From: Betaproteobacteria bacterium
Lineage (GTDB): Bacteria; Pseudomonadota; Gammaproteobacteria; Burkholderiales; Burkholderiaceae_A
Assembly: GCA_016868305.1 (NCBI GenBank)
Contig: VGHK01000021.1
Coordinates: forward strand, 1-35,237
Length of the DNA: 35,237 bases
Reading direction: 5' to 3'
Part shown: in pieces, positions 9,408 through 20,632 of the stretch
Layout: every line of letters starts with the position of its first letter
Position numbering within the stretch: position 1 is the first letter of the stretch
The notes under the pieces: model-generated
What the model saw: only the letters and a program-made list of their open reading frames with translations
Databases searched by the model: none
Told to the model about the DNA's origin: nothing
Program-made: the position numbers and the translations under genes

Positions 9408-10496
9408 ATGTCTGATCTTTTTTCTCCCGCCAGCCACTCCTCAGAAGAAGACACTCGGCTCTCCGCGGCCAGGCAATGGCTTTCAGGGCAGACAGGTTAT
9501 GACGCCACAAGCCTTCGTGCTGCCTCTGCAGACGCATCCTTTCGCAGGTACTTTCGTCTGGATCGACAGGCACCGACTTCCGGCTGCGCCATACTGATGG
9601 ACGCCCCCCCGCAGAAGGAGCCTCTTGAGCCGTTTTTGCGGGTGGGCCAGATTCTGCGCGATGCCGGGCTGCGGGCACCTCAGGTGTACGCGCAGGACGC
9701 AGAGCTGGGATTTTTGCTGCTCGAAGACTTCGGCCAGCAGACCTTCCTGCAGCATCTCTCACAGACAATCACACAAGACCCGCATGGCCGCATGGCCAGG
9801 CCGCTCTATGCCCGGGCCTGGAGGGCGCTGATTCAGGCCCAGTGCTATAGCCTTCAGGCGCCGCTAAGCCTTACTGGGCTGCCCGCCTACGACCGCGAAC
9901 GGCTGATGCAGGAAATGGCGCTTTTTCCGGAATGGTATCTGCAGCATCATCTTCAGATCAGCCTCTCTGAGGCAGACCGCGATCGGCTGCAGCAGGTATT
10001 TGACAGACTGTCAGAGCGGGCGCTCTCCCAGCTTCAGGTAATCGTGCACCGCGACTTTCACAGCCGAAACCTTATGGTTCTTGAGGATGCTGAAGACCTG
10101 GGTATTCTGGATTTTCAGGATGCCGTTATTGGGCCAGTAACGTATGACCTGGTGTCGCTGCTGCGCGACGCCTATGTGGCATGGCCCGAACCGGTGCAGA
10201 TAGACTGGGCCGCACGCTACTGGCAAGAGGCACGCGCCCGGGCAATTGGTCTGCCCGACGACTTCGGCAGGTTCTACCGCGACTTCGAGTTCATGGGGCT
10301 GCAGCGCCATCTCAAGGTACTTGGCATCTTTGCCCGGCTGTCTATTCGTGACGGAAAACACGGGTATCTGCAGGATATCCCCCGGGTGCTTGGCTATGCC
10401 AAGATGGTGGCGGAACGGTACGACGAGCTCGGGCCTCTGGCACGACTGCTGCAGCGGGCATCGGGTACCGTGCCGCAGACCCATTACACCTTTTAG
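9408..10496 (+). CDS. amgK: N-acetylmuramate/N-acetylglucosamine anomeric kinase (AmgK-like)
   Basis: An aminoglycoside-phosphotransferase-fold kinase. Together with the next gene it reconstructs the AmgK-MurU pair known from Pseudomonas, which phosphorylates recycled MurNAc at C1 and bypasses de novo UDP-MurNAc synthesis. The 362 residues carry the Brenner motif HRDFHSRN with His214, Asp216 and Asn221, and the metal-binding ILDFQD with Asp235. An N-lobe segment with DASFRRYFR (42-50) is also present. The position next to lptD and before murU supports this function over true drug resistance. Sugar specificity is inferred from context. Confidence 0.88.
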   Translation: MSDLFSPASHSSEEDTRLSAARQWLSGQTGYDATSLRAASADASFRRYFRLDRQAPTSGCAILMDAPPQKEPLEPFLRVGQILRDAGLRAPQVYAQDAELGFLLLEDFGQQTFLQHLSQTITQDPHGRMARPLYARAWRALIQAQCYSLQAPLSLTGLPAYDRERLMQEMALFPEWYLQHHLQISLSEADRDRLQQVFDRLSERALSQLQVIVHRDFHSRNLMVLEDAEDLGILDFQDAVIGPVTYDLVSLLRDAYVAWPEPVQIDWAARYWQEARARAIGLPDDFGRFYRDFEFMGLQRHLKVLGIFARLSIRDGKHGYLQDIPRVLGYAKMVAERYDELGPLARLLQRASGTVPQTHYTF

Positions 10497-10515
10497 CATC
10501 ACGGCAAGGCTTAGC

Positions 10516-11276
10516 ATGCACGCAATGGTTCTGGCCGCAGGCCGCGGGGAGCGAATGCGGCCCCTGACTGACCATCTGCCCAAGCCATTGCTCAGCGTCG
10601 CAGGCCAGGCCCTCATTGCCTGGCATCTGCAGGGCCTTGCCAACGCAGGGTTTCACGAGGTGTTCATCAACACCGCCCACCTCGGACACCTAATTGAAGA
10701 GGCCCTGGGCGATGGGCAGCACTTTGGTCTGCAACTGCATTACAGCCGAGAGCCCGAGGGCGCACTCGAAACGGCCGGCGGCATTGCAACGGCGCAGCCC
10801 TGGCAGTCAGACAATGAGCCGTTTCTCGTTATCAATGGCGACATCTTCTGCCAGTGGCCGTTTATAAAAGCGGTGGAAATCGGCCAGGGCCTTAAGAAGA
10901 CAAGGCGGGGTGAGGCCCAGCCCGAAGGTGCAAACGCCGCTCACCAGGCCGTAACGCCCAGCCTGCTGGGGCATCTGGTCATGGTGCCCAACCCGCCCCA
11001 CCATCCCAAGGGCGACTTCTGTCTGTTAAAAGACAGGCGGCTTGGCCTTGCTAATGCCTCTGAACAAGACACGCTTACCTATTCTGGTATCGGCGTATTT
11101 TTGCCGAGCCTTTTTCAGGGAATCACCCCCGGAACCCGGGCCGCCCTCGGGCCGCTATTGAAATCGGCCATTGCAGCTGGGCGAATACAAGGCGAGGCCT
11201 ATACTGGTCCCTGGACGGATGTCGGTACCCCCGAACGACTTGCTGCTCTCAACCAACAACTGCACAGCGCCAAACC

Positions 11277-11280
<4 letters not shown>
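10516..11280 (+). CDS. murU: N-acetylmuramate alpha-1-phosphate uridylyltransferase (MurU-like)
   Basis: A sugar-phosphate nucleotidyltransferase predicted to make UDP-MurNAc from MurNAc-1-phosphate in peptidoglycan recycling. The N-terminus is the signature AAGRGERMRPL (7-17) followed by PKPL with Lys23. A metal-binding NGDIF motif comes near residue 110. The frame is open far upstream, but ATG 10516, 19 bp after amgK with AAGG before it, is the start that opens on the Rossmann fold. At 254 aa it is longer than the Pseudomonas enzyme; the excess is a loop around 120-145. Its stop overlaps the pepP ATG (ATGA). Confidence 0.87.
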
Positions 11281-12662
<1,382 letters not shown>

Positions 12663-12706
12663 TACCCCCCTATTTGAGCGGTTTCCTTTTTTGCGCAACG
12701 CCCATC

Positions 12707-13039
12707 GTGACCGCCCCACCAGCGCCGCTGCCTGAGCATTCACCCAGCCCACTGCAAGCCAATGGTGGTGAAGCAGAGCCAACCCCACAACCCCGAAAAG
12801 GTCTGGAGGGGGCGCTGCTCGACGCCCTTGACCTGTATTTTGCGCAACTCGGAAACCAAAAGCCCCATGCCCTCTACGAGATGGTGGTGCATGCCGTGGA
12901 GCGCCCACTCATTCTCTTTGCCTTAGACCGCTGCGAAGGCAATATCACCAAGACCAGCGCCTTGCTCGGGCTTACCCGCAACACCCTGCGCAAGAAAATC
13001 AGCCGCCATCAGATCCAGACGATTCACCCGGAGTCTTAA
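12707..13039 (+). CDS. fis: DNA-binding protein Fis-like regulator
   Basis: A Fis-family nucleoid protein that bends DNA and modulates stable-RNA promoters and recombination. The C-terminal helix-turn-helix is diagnostic: [18 protein letters not shown] followed by TRNTLRKKI. The dimerisation helix with [13 protein letters not shown] precedes it. No start has a good ribosome site. I use GTG 12707 (110 aa); TTG 12674 would add 11 residues. Either choice leaves a Pro-rich N-terminal tail of about 30 residues that short beta-proteobacterial Fis proteins do not usually have. The stop overlaps the purH ATG (TAATG). The fis-purH-ruvC order is common in Burkholderiales. Confidence 0.88.
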   Translation: MTAPPAPLPEHSPSPLQANGGEAEPTPQPRKGLEGALLDALDLYFAQLGNQKPHALYEMVVHAVERPLILFALDRCEGNITKTSALLGLTRNTLRKKISRHQIQTIHPES

Positions 13040-14706
13040 TGCCCACCCTCTCAGACCGCCAGATCTCTGGGCCCCGCCCCTACCGACTGCCAATACGACG
13101 GGCCCTGATATCGGTATCGAACAAGTCCGGGCTGATTCCCTTTGCTCAGGCGCTGCATGCTGCCACAGTGGTGCTGATCTCCACCGGGGGAACCGCCAGA
13201 CTGCTCGCAGAGGCAGGCCTTCCGGTGACCACTGTCGACACGCTCACAGGCTACCCGGAGATGCTCGATGGCCGCGTGAAGACTCTGCATCCGGTAGTCC
13301 ACGGCGGGCTTCTTGCGCGCAGGGATCTGCCAGAGCATATGCTGGCCTTAGCGCAGGCGGGTATCGATCCCATCGACCTATTGGTCGTAAACCTGTACCC
13401 CTTTCGCGAGACCCTTGCAACACCCGGTGCGGCTTATCAAGCGGTGATTGAGAACATCGATATCGGCGGCCCCGCCATGATCCGTGCGGCTGCAAAGAAC
13501 CACGATGGTGTTGCCGTCGTGGTCGATCCGGAGGACTACCAGACCGTACTGCAGGAACTCGGGCAGCACCAGACAAGCCTCACCTGGCCAACGCGCCAGC
13601 AGCTCGCTGCCAAGGCTTTTGCCCATACTGCGGCCTACGACGGGGCGATTGCCAATTTCTTTCATGGGCTGCCCGCGCCTTCTGAAAGCGGTATAGACCC
13701 AGCCGCCAACACCATTCTGCCGCCATCGCCAGCACAGGTGAGCCCACTGCCCCGGGTCTTCTCGCTACAGGTGCAACGGCGTCAAGAACTGCGATACGGC
13801 GAAAATCCCCATCAGCAGGCCGCCTTCTACCGTGACCCCTTCGCCCTCGGCGGCGGAATTGCAAATTACGAGCAGCTACAGGGCAAAGAGTTGTCATTTA
13901 ATAACCTTGCAGATGCCGACGCCGCCTGGCTCTGCGTTCAGAGCTTCACTGATACCGCCTGCGTTATTGTGAAACATGCCAACCCCTGCGGCGTGGCGCT
14001 GGCAGACACGGTGCTTGCCGCCTACCAGCGGGCCTTTCAGACCGACCCCAGCTCGGCCTTCGGCGGAATTCTGGCATTGAACCAAGAGGTCGACCTTGCC
14101 TGCGCCCAGGCCATTGGCAAACAGTTTGCCGAAGTCATCCTTGCCCCTGGGTTTAGCCAGGAAGCCCTCACCTTCTTTGCAAAAAAGACTAGCCTGCGGA
14201 TACTCAAAATTCCCGCGGGACCGGCAGAAAACCTCGCCAGTGGGCTTGATATCAAGCGCCTGACCGGCGGCCTGCTCGTGCAGACGCCGGACTGGAACCG
14301 TCTTACCCACAATGACATGCACTGCGTTACGCAGAAGCAGCCCACTGAGGCACAAAAAAAAGATCTCTTGTTTGCCTGGAAAGTTGCCACCTGGGTCAAG
14401 AGCAATGCCATCGTGTTCTCTAAAGACGCCATGACCATGGGCGTTGGCGCGGGACAGATGAGCCGCCTCGACTCCGCCCGCATCGCCGCGATCAAGGCAG
14501 GCCATGCCGGGCTTAGCCTTCATGGCACGGTGGTGGCCTCAGACGCCTTCTTTCCGTTTCGCGACGGCCTGGACGTTGTCGCCGATGCCGGCGCCATCGC
14601 AGTGGTGCAGCCCGGAGGATCCGTGCGCGACGACGAGGTGATTGCGGCGGCCAACGAGCGGGGCATTGCAATGGTCTTCACCGGCTCACGGCACTTCCGC
14701 CATTGA
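13039..14706 (+). CDS. purH: Bifunctional AICAR formyltransferase/IMP cyclohydrolase
   Basis: PurH catalyses the last two steps of de novo purine synthesis: formylation of AICAR with 10-formyl-tetrahydrofolate, then ring closure to IMP. The 555 residues start with the IMP cyclohydrolase (MGS-like) domain (about 14-160, with [16 protein letters not shown] and [11 protein letters not shown]). The AICAR transformylase domain follows (from about 245, with [26 protein letters not shown] and SNAIVFS). Length is slightly above the usual 520-530. Both active sites look intact. The last codons overlap the ruvC TTG start. Confidence 0.97.
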   Translation: MPTLSDRQISGPRPYRLPIRRALISVSNKSGLIPFAQALHAATVVLISTGGTARLLAEAGLPVTTVDTLTGYPEMLDGRVKTLHPVVHGGLLARRDLPEHMLALAQAGIDPIDLLVVNLYPFRETLATPGAAYQAVIENIDIGGPAMIRAAAKNHDGVAVVVDPEDYQTVLQELGQHQTSLTWPTRQQLAAKAFAHTAAYDGAIANFFHGLPAPSESGIDPAANTILPPSPAQVSPLPRVFSLQVQRRQELRYGENPHQQAAFYRDPFALGGGIANYEQLQGKELSFNNLADADAAWLCVQSFTDTACVIVKHANPCGVALADTVLAAYQRAFQTDPSSAFGGILALNQEVDLACAQAIGKQFAEVILAPGFSQEALTFFAKKTSLRILKIPAGPAENLASGLDIKRLTGGLLVQTPDWNRLTHNDMHCVTQKQPTEAQKKDLLFAWKVATWVKSNAIVFSKDAMTMGVGAGQMSRLDSARIAAIKAGHAGLSLHGTVVASDAFFPFRDGLDVVADAGAIAVVQPGGSVRDDEVIAAANERGIAMVFTGSRHFRH

Positions 14707-15354
14707 CTCGGCTTATTGGCATCGACCCCGGTCTGCGCCGTACTGGCTTTGGGGTGCTTGAAATCACCGGAAAAAACCCGCGTTACCTGGGCAGCGGTGT
14801 CATTCGGCCCTCGGTGATAGCCTCCGAGCCAGACCGTCTCAAAGAGCTCTACCAAGGAATGCAAGAGGTACTAGCTCAGTATGCGCCCACCCTTGCCGTC
14901 GTGGAGCGTGTCTTTGTTAACGTCAACCCAAAGTCAACGCTCTCACTCGGCCAGGCCCGCGGGGTTGCCATTGCCGCCCTGGCCGCCCGCGAGATACTGG
15001 TGCATGAGATCACGCCCTTGAAGGTGAAGCAGTCGATCGTGGGCACCGGACGCGCCAGCAAAGAACAGGTGCAGCACATTGGAGCGTGTCTTTGTTAACG
15101 TCAATCCAAAGTCAACGCTTTCACTCGGCCAGGCCCGCGGGGTTGCCATTGCCGCCCTCGCCGCCCGCGAGATACTGGTGCATGAGATCACGCCCTTGAA
15201 GGTAAAGCAGTCCATCGTCGGCACCGGACGCGCCAGCAAAGAACAGGTGCAGCACATGGTCTGTCATCTGCTCAAACTTCCGCAGTCTCCCAATGCGGAT
15301 GCCGCCGATGCCCTGGCCTGTGCACTGGCTTTCTGGCATGCTCAACGCCCATGA
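14703..15354 (+). pseudogene. ruvC: Holliday junction resolvase RuvC, frameshifted by tandem duplication
   Basis: RuvC cuts four-way junctions as a dimer bound to RuvAB. The start is TTG 14703, overlapping the purH stop. Asp8 (GIDPG) and Glu68 (VVERVF) of the active site are present. The frame then runs into an exact-length tandem repeat of 178 bp (14902-15079 and 15080-15257), shifts by one base and stops at 15098, giving a 131-residue product without the last two acidic residues. These (NADAAD) lie in the second segment, which ends at 15354. Removing one copy restores an uninterrupted 157-codon gene with Asp8, Glu68, Asp140 and Asp143. As written the gene would be inactive; assembly chimerism is a serious alternative. 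Confidence 0.9.
14902..15257. repeat. 178-bp perfect-length tandem duplication inside ruvC
   Basis: Copy 1 is 14902-15079 and copy 2 is 15080-15257, abutting with no spacer. They align without gaps and differ at six bases. Every difference falls on a third codon position and is synonymous (one Asn, two Leu, two Val and one Ser codon). Because 178 is not a multiple of three, the duplication shifts the frame. Confidence 0.95.
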
Positions 15355-15935
15355 TTGCGCTGATTTCAGGAATCCTCTATGCCAAGGCCCCGCCCAGGGT
15401 GATCTTGCAGGCCTCGGGCATTGGCTACGAAATAGACCTGCCGATGAGCAGCTTCTTTCCCCTGCCGGCAGTGGGCGCGCCGGTAACGCTGCTCACCCAC
15501 CTCGTGGTGCGCGAAGACGCCCAGCTGCTCTACGGATTTCTCACCGAGGCAGAGCGCGCCGCCTTTCGCGAACTGATCAAGATTTCAGGAGTAGGGCCAC
15601 GCATTGCGCTGGCCGTGCTCTCGGGAATGTCTGTCGCTCAGCTCAGCCAGTCGGTATCGCTTCAGGATGCGGCGAGCCTGGTAAAGGTGCCAGGAATCGG
15701 CAAGAAAACCGCAGAGCGCATGCTGCTCGAGCTCAAAGGGCGGTTTGCACCGGTGCTGGAAGGCGGCCACGGGCATGCGGGGCCTGGTAGCACAGGCGTC
15801 AGCTCTGAAGTAGCCCATGCCCTGGTATCCCTGGGCTATTCAGAAAAAGAAGCCCAGGCGGCCGTTCGCGGCCTTCCCCCGGAACTTGAGGTCTCAGAAG
15901 GCATTCGCCAAGCCCTAAAGCAGCTGGTGCGCTAG
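15351..15935 (+). CDS. ruvA: Holliday junction branch-migration protein RuvA
   Basis: RuvA tetramers bind the four-way junction and load the RuvB motor. The 194 residues have an N-terminal OB fold (1-62). Two helix-hairpin-helix motifs follow ([16 protein letters not shown] near 74-89 and [17 protein letters not shown] near 109-125). A C-terminal RuvB-binding domain lies beyond an Ala/Gly-rich linker. The ATG overlaps the ruvC stop (ATGA). Confidence 0.97.
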   Translation: MIALISGILYAKAPPRVILQASGIGYEIDLPMSSFFPLPAVGAPVTLLTHLVVREDAQLLYGFLTEAERAAFRELIKISGVGPRIALAVLSGMSVAQLSQSVSLQDAASLVKVPGIGKKTAERMLLELKGRFAPVLEGGHGHAGPGSTGVSSEVAHALVSLGYSEKEAQAAVRGLPPELEVSEGIRQALKQLVR

Positions 15936-16012
15936 GCCGTATTTCAGAAAGCCCATATTCGTAAAGCCAGGCCAAGGGAGAAGCCAGTTCCCCCTCAGTT
16001 AAACTGACAGTC

Positions 16013-17104
16013 ATGATTGAGCACGATGCCCTGTCCGCGCAGCCTTCTGCAGATGCCAGTAACAGACTTGTCTCGGGCCAGCCGCGCAGCCCTCAGGAAG
16101 AAAGCCTGGAGCGCGCGCTTCGGCCGCAGACATTGGCAGACTATATCGGACAGCCCAAGGTAAAAGACCAGCTTGCGGTTTTTATCACCGCTGCCCGACA
16201 GCGCAAAGAGTCGCTCGACCATGTGCTGCTCTTTGGCCCTCCAGGTCTGGGTAAAACCACCCTTGCCCATATCCTCGCCCGTGAACTCGGCGTGAACCTC
16301 AGGCAGACCTCTGGCCCCGTGCTCGAACGCGCAGGCGACCTGGCCGCAATCCTTACCAACCTTGAGCGCAACGACCTTCTGTTTATCGATGAAATCCATC
16401 GGCTCAGTCCAGTAGTCGAAGAAATTCTGTACCCCGCATTAGAGGACTACCAGATAGACATCATGATTGGCGAGGGCCCCGCCGCCCGGTCTATCAAGCT
16501 CGATCTGCAGCCCTTCACACTGGTGGGAGCCACCACACGGGCGGGCATGCTTACCAATCCGCTTCGCGACCGGTTCGGGATTGTTGCCCGGCTTGAGTTC
16601 TATAGCCCCGACGAGCTTGCCATTATCGTGCGCCGTTCGGCGGCACTGCTCAAAGTCGAAATAGACGCCGAAGGCGCCCACGAAATCGCCCGAAGATCGC
16701 GGGGCACCCCACGCATTGCCAACCGGCTGCTGCGCCGGGTGCGTGACTATGCCCAGGTAAAGGCATCGGGCGCAATCACTGCCCCACTTGCCGATGCTGC
16801 ATTGGCAATGTTAGAGGTTGATCAACAAGGGTTCGACCTCATGGACCAGAAGCTGCTTGAGGCCATCATCACCAAGTTCGACGGCGGGCCGGTTGGGCTC
16901 GATAACGTGGCTGCAGCCATTGGCGAAGACCGCGAGACCATCGAAGACGTCTTGGAGCCTTTCCTTATTCAGCAAGGCTTTTTGCAGCGCACGCCGCGCG
17001 GCCGAATCGCAACGCCAAACGCATGGCGTCACTTTGGCAGGATTCCCCCTGCCAGCGCCAGCGCAATGAACTCTTCCCCTCTATTTCCCTCCGACCCCAC
17101 ATGA
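16013..17104 (+). CDS. ruvB: Holliday junction branch-migration helicase RuvB
   Basis: A AAA+ hexameric motor that drives branch migration with RuvA. Walker A is GPPGLGKT (75-82) and Walker B is FIDEIH with Asp126-Glu127. The sensor segment GATTRAG and the winged-helix C-terminus with TPRGR are present. At 363 residues it is slightly longer than usual because of a 30-residue N-terminal tail and a short C-terminal tail. It lies 77 bp after ruvA, and its stop overlaps the tolQ ATG. Confidence 0.97.
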   Translation: MIEHDALSAQPSADASNRLVSGQPRSPQEESLERALRPQTLADYIGQPKVKDQLAVFITAARQRKESLDHVLLFGPPGLGKTTLAHILARELGVNLRQTSGPVLERAGDLAAILTNLERNDLLFIDEIHRLSPVVEEILYPALEDYQIDIMIGEGPAARSIKLDLQPFTLVGATTRAGMLTNPLRDRFGIVARLEFYSPDELAIIVRRSAALLKVEIDAEGAHEIARRSRGTPRIANRLLRRVRDYAQVKASGAITAPLADAALAMLEVDQQGFDLMDQKLLEAIITKFDGGPVGLDNVAAAIGEDRETIEDVLEPFLIQQGFLQRTPRGRIATPNAWRHFGRIPPASASAMNSSPLFPSDPT

Positions 17105-17781
17105 CTCCTTCTACCAATCCCAACGATCTCGATGTCGTCGCCCTGATGCTTCAGGCAAGTATTCCTGTCCAGGCGGTAGTTGTTCTACTTATTCTGGTAT
17201 CCGTTGCCTCCTGGACAGTCATGCTGCAGAAAATGCTGGAACTGCGCCGGGCGCGCGCCGAAGCCGCCGCATTCGAGCGCCAGTTCTGGTCGGGCGGCGA
17301 TCTCATGGCGCTTTATAAAACCACCGAACTCGGGCAGGTGCCTGGGGCCATGGCCCGTGTCTTTGAGTCTGGTATGCGGGAGTTTCTAAAGCTGCATCAG
17401 CAGTCCAAGGTGCAAGCCAGCAGCCTGATCGAGTCGGCCCAGAGAGCCATGCGCGCGTCAAGCCAGCGCGAGCTTGGCACCCTAGAGCAGGGGCTGCCCT
17501 TTCTGGCAACGGTCGGTTCGGTATCGCCCTACATCGGGTTATTCGGCACGGTATGGGGAATCATGCATGCCTTCACCGGGCTGGCAAATATCCAACAGGC
17601 CACACTCGCCAGCGTAGCGCCTGGCATTGCAGAGGCGCTGGTGGCCACGGCAATCGGTCTCTTTGCTGCCATTCCAGCAGTGATCGCCTACAACCGGTTT
17701 GCCACCCACGTTGACCAGATGGCCAGTCGTCTGGAGTCTTTCGGCGAAGAGTTCTGCAACATTTTGCAGCGGCAGGCCTAG
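17101..17781 (+). CDS. tolQ: Tol-Pal system inner-membrane protein TolQ
   Basis: TolQ is the MotA/ExbB-type stator subunit that with TolR converts proton motive force into movement of TolA, constricting the outer membrane at division. The frame is open into ruvB, but ATG 17101, overlapping the ruvB stop as ATGA, gives a normal 226-residue protein. Three transmembrane segments are visible (about 14-38, 134-158 and 170-192). The conserved [13 protein letters not shown] lies in the second. It heads tolQRAB-pal-cpoB. Confidence 0.96.
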   Translation: MTPSTNPNDLDVVALMLQASIPVQAVVVLLILVSVASWTVMLQKMLELRRARAEAAAFERQFWSGGDLMALYKTTELGQVPGAMARVFESGMREFLKLHQQSKVQASSLIESAQRAMRASSQRELGTLEQGLPFLATVGSVSPYIGLFGTVWGIMHAFTGLANIQQATLASVAPGIAEALVATAIGLFAAIPAVIAYNRFATHVDQMASRLESFGEEFCNILQRQA

Positions 17782-17784
17782 GCC

Positions 17785-18213
17785 ATGGCGAACCCCATAG
17801 CCTCTCGCGGGCGCAGATCGCGCAGGTCGCTGAGCGAGATCAACGTCGTTCCCTACATCGACGTCACCCTGGTGCTCTTAATCATCTTCATGGTGACCGC
17901 GCCCATGATCGTTACCGGCACCATCGACCTGCCCCGCGTGGGGCAGTCATCGCAAAACCCAACTGCGGCAGTCGAGGTCACCGTGCAGCGCGACAGCCTG
18001 TATGCCGTGCGGCTGCGTCAGGTTGGGGCCGATACCAAAAAAGTAAGCCGCGCTGAACTCGCCCAGACGGTGAGAACGCTGAGTCCCGATGCCAACACCC
18101 CTGTGATTATCGTGGCCGAACGCGAGGTTGCCTACGACATGGTGGTTCAGGCGCTCAACCAGCTTCAGGGAGCCGGGTTTGCTCGGGTAGGGCTCGCGGT
18201 TCGGCAGGAATAG
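17785..18213 (+). CDS. tolR: Tol-Pal system protein TolR
   Basis: An ExbD/TolR-family partner of TolQ. The 142 residues have a short basic N-terminus, one transmembrane helix (YIDVTLVLLIIFMVTAPM, about 24-41) with the proton-pathway Asp in YIDV, and a periplasmic domain. It starts three bases after tolQ. Confidence 0.96.
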   Translation: MANPIASRGRRSRRSLSEINVVPYIDVTLVLLIIFMVTAPMIVTGTIDLPRVGQSSQNPTAAVEVTVQRDSLYAVRLRQVGADTKKVSRAELAQTVRTLSPDANTPVIIVAEREVAYDMVVQALNQLQGAGFARVGLAVRQE

Positions 18214-18221
18214 CCAGTCCC

Positions 18222-19256
18222 GTGGTCCATGCCCAAATGCGGGCCAGCAGCCCGCCCGAATCTAGCGCCGGTCTGGCGTTTCTGGGCTCTCTGGTCTTAC
18301 ATATTGTGCTGGGTGCGGCCATGGTTCTTGCCGTACATCGCCCACCACCGGAAGACCCCGTGGTGCAGGCAGAACTCTGGTCCAGCCTTCCGCCAATGCA
18401 ACCGGCCAGGCCCGCCCCGCCGGTAACACCCGCCCCCGAGCCCGCGCCGGTTGCGCCTGCAGAGCCGATGCCCCCAGCCCCTGAAGCTGCCGAACCTGTG
18501 CCCTCCGAAGCAGATATCGCCCTGGAGAAAAAACGGGCCGAAGAAGACCGGGCCCTTCGCGCGCGGCGAGAGGCCCAGGAACGGGCCGAGAAAGAGCGGA
18601 TTGCGCAGCAAAGGGCCGCGCAGGAAAAGCTGGCTCGGGAGAAAACCGCCAAAGACAGGGCGGAGAAAGACAAGGCAGAGAAGGCGGCCCGTGAAGAGGC
18701 CGCCCGCCAGTCAGCGCTTGCCCAAAAGAAGGCCGCCGAAGACCTCAAGCGGCGGGCCGAGCAAGAGAAGGTGGCAAAGCAAAAGGCGGCCGAAGAGGAG
18801 CAGCGCAGACAGGCTGCGATTAAAAAAGAGGTCGATCGACAGCGCAAAGAACAGGAACAGTTGGTGCTCAAACAGCTTGGTAACGATGCCAGGGCGCGTG
18901 CGGCCGATGAAGGCAAAGACCAGATGACGAAGGCCGGGGTATCCGGGGGCGCGAAGATCGGCGACCGCTCCGGTGTTCTTGCCAGCTATGCCGCGCTCAT
19001 TCGTGCCCACATTCGGGTCAACATTCGTGGGTTCGATCCCGACCGTGCCCCCAATAACCCAGAGGTAATCTTTGAAGTGTCTCAGCTCGCAAACGGACAG
19101 ATTACGGGCATCGTCATGAGGCAGTCCAGCGGAAACACCGCCTGGGATGCCACCGTGCGACGGGCGATTGAGGCAAGCAGCCCCCTGCCGCGCGCACCCG
19201 ATGGCTCTGTGGAGCCGGTCTTAACCCTCTCCTTCAGGCCACAAGACCCTCGCTAA
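18222..19256 (+). CDS. tolA: Tol-Pal system protein TolA
   Basis: TolA spans the periplasm and links TolQR to TolB-Pal. The start is GTG 18222 (344 aa), eight bases after tolR; ATG 18237 is a possible shorter start. The order is one transmembrane helix (about 15-38), a Pro-rich stretch (about 45-100), a long Lys/Glu/Ala/Arg-rich coiled coil (about 103-235) and a C-terminal TonB-like domain ending in LTLSFRPQDPR. The length is ordinary for the family. Confidence 0.93.
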   Translation: MVHAQMRASSPPESSAGLAFLGSLVLHIVLGAAMVLAVHRPPPEDPVVQAELWSSLPPMQPARPAPPVTPAPEPAPVAPAEPMPPAPEAAEPVPSEADIALEKKRAEEDRALRARREAQERAEKERIAQQRAAQEKLAREKTAKDRAEKDKAEKAAREEAARQSALAQKKAAEDLKRRAEQEKVAKQKAAEEEQRRQAAIKKEVDRQRKEQEQLVLKQLGNDARARAADEGKDQMTKAGVSGGAKIGDRSGVLASYAALIRAHIRVNIRGFDPDRAPNNPEVIFEVSQLANGQITGIVMRQSSGNTAWDATVRRAIEASSPLPRAPDGSVEPVLTLSFRPQDPR

Positions 19257-19262
19257 CCCTTC

Positions 19263-19268
19263 TATAAT
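19263..19268 (+). promoter_or_regulatory. Perfect -10 hexamer just upstream of tolB
   Basis: TATAAT lies 8 bp before the tolB ATG in a 20-bp gap, with no recognisable -35 at 16-18 bp. It could give a near-leaderless internal tolB transcript or be chance. Confidence 0.3.
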
Positions 19269-19276
19269 CGACCGCT

Positions 19277-20599
19277 ATGGCATCTCTCCTCCTACGACCC
19301 TTACGTCCTCTGCTGCTGCTGTTTCTCTTTATCTGCGCAGCATCGGCGGCCCATGCCCAAGGCCTGCGTATCGACATCACAGGCGTGGGCGAAAAACAAA
19401 TTCCTATCGCGGTCTCGCCCTTTGTTGCCAAAGACCCTTCGGACCGGCTGCTTGCAGAGACCCTGCTTGATGTCGTCATGGCAGACCTTCGCCGCACGGG
19501 GGCCTTCAGCCTGCTGCCCGTTGGGCCGCAGAATCCCCCGCTATCAGACGCCACCACTGTGAACACCACCCTGTTTGCCCAGTGGCGTGCCCAGGCCGCT
19601 GACGCCCTGGTGATGGGCAGCATTAGCCGTAGCCCAGACAACCAAATGGAGGTGCGGTTTCGGCTTCTCGATACGCTGCGGTCAGAAGACCTGGGCGGGC
19701 TGGCCCTCTCAAGCCCCGTCACCATGCTCGATGTGCGTCGTTCGGGCCACCGTATTGCAGACTACATCTACGAGCGGCTCACAGGAGAGCCTGGCTTTTT
19801 CTCTACGCGGCTTGCCTACGTCCGCAGAGAAGGTGCTAACCATGTTCTTACCATCGCCGATTCCGATGGGGAAAATGCCCAGCCAGCCCTGCGGTCCAGC
19901 CAGCCGATCATCTCCTTGGCATGGTCTCCCAATGGCCAACATCTCGCCTATGTATCGTTTGAAACCGGCAAACCGGTGGTCTATGTACACGAGCTTGCTA
20001 CCGGAAAGCGCACCGTGGCTGCCAACCAACGCGGCAGTAACAGCGCGCCGGCATGGTCGCCAGATGGCAAAACCCTTGCAGTGGTCCTCACCAAAGACGG
20101 CGTCTCGCAGATCTACACGGTAAACCCTGACGGCTCCAACCTCAGGCGGCTCACGCGGTCTTCCGCAATCAACACCGAGCCCAGCTTCTCCGGAGACGGG
20201 GAGTTTGTCTACTTCACCTCTGACCAAGGCGGAAGCCCCCAGGTCTACCGAGTCCGCTCCGATGGCTCGGGCAGCCCAGAGCGTATTACCTTTACCGGGG
20301 GCTTTAATGCCCGTCCGGTGGTCAGCCCCGATGGCAGGCAGCTTGCCTTTGTCGCGCGCCGCGATGGAAACTTTGTGGTCTGCATCATGAACCTCGAGAC
20401 CCGTCAGGAAGTCGTCGTAAGCAACGGGCCCAAGGATGACTCGCCCAGCTTTGCGCCCAACAGCCGATGGGTCATCTTCTCCAGCCGCGTGGGCAACAGA
20501 GACCTGCTCTCGGCAGCCTCAATCGATGGCAGAGTGCGATCCCGCATCAGCCTCGATGCCGCAGGCATCCGCAACCCAGCCTGGGGAAAACTCCCCTAA
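19277..20599 (+). CDS. tolB: Tol-Pal system beta-propeller protein TolB
   Basis: A periplasmic protein that binds Pal and cycles with TolA. The 440 residues open with a signal peptide (hydrophobic core LLLLFLFICAASAAHA, cleavage near 27). A TolB N-terminal domain follows (to about 165), then a six-bladed WD40-like propeller. Propeller repeats such as WSPDGKTLAVV, EPSFSGDGEFVYFTSD and PVVSPDGRQLAFVAR are visible. Confidence 0.97.
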   Translation: MASLLLRPLRPLLLLFLFICAASAAHAQGLRIDITGVGEKQIPIAVSPFVAKDPSDRLLAETLLDVVMADLRRTGAFSLLPVGPQNPPLSDATTVNTTLFAQWRAQAADALVMGSISRSPDNQMEVRFRLLDTLRSEDLGGLALSSPVTMLDVRRSGHRIADYIYERLTGEPGFFSTRLAYVRREGANHVLTIADSDGENAQPALRSSQPIISLAWSPNGQHLAYVSFETGKPVVYVHELATGKRTVAANQRGSNSAPAWSPDGKTLAVVLTKDGVSQIYTVNPDGSNLRRLTRSSAINTEPSFSGDGEFVYFTSDQGGSPQVYRVRSDGSGSPERITFTGGFNARPVVSPDGRQLAFVARRDGNFVVCIMNLETRQEVVVSNGPKDDSPSFAPNSRWVIFSSRVGNRDLLSAASIDGRVRSRISLDAAGIRNPAWGKLP

Positions 20600-20632
20600 A
20601 GAGCGCAACCTTTGTTAAAGGAACCCTCGTAT

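Noticed and set aside
9408-10496. Aminoglycoside resistance gene
   Set aside because: The fold is shared, but linkage to murU and lptD points to cell-wall sugar recycling.
13894-14523. 209-residue minus-strand reading frame inside purH
   Set aside because: Shadow of the transformylase domain, with no recognisable motif.
15060-15100. Programmed ribosomal frameshift in ruvC
   Set aside because: A shift would yield a protein with 59 duplicated residues. No slippery heptamer or downstream structure is evident, and the exact tandem duplication explains the shift.
15079-15354. A second, separate short RuvC-like gene
   Set aside because: Its first 59 residues repeat the preceding segment and it lacks the N-terminal Asp. 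It is the tail of the interrupted ruvC.
18155-18916. 253-residue minus-strand reading frame opposite tolA
   Set aside because: It is the antisense of the Lys/Glu/Ala-rich coiled coil, giving a low-complexity Ser/Ala/Cys/Arg protein. tolA is clearly real.
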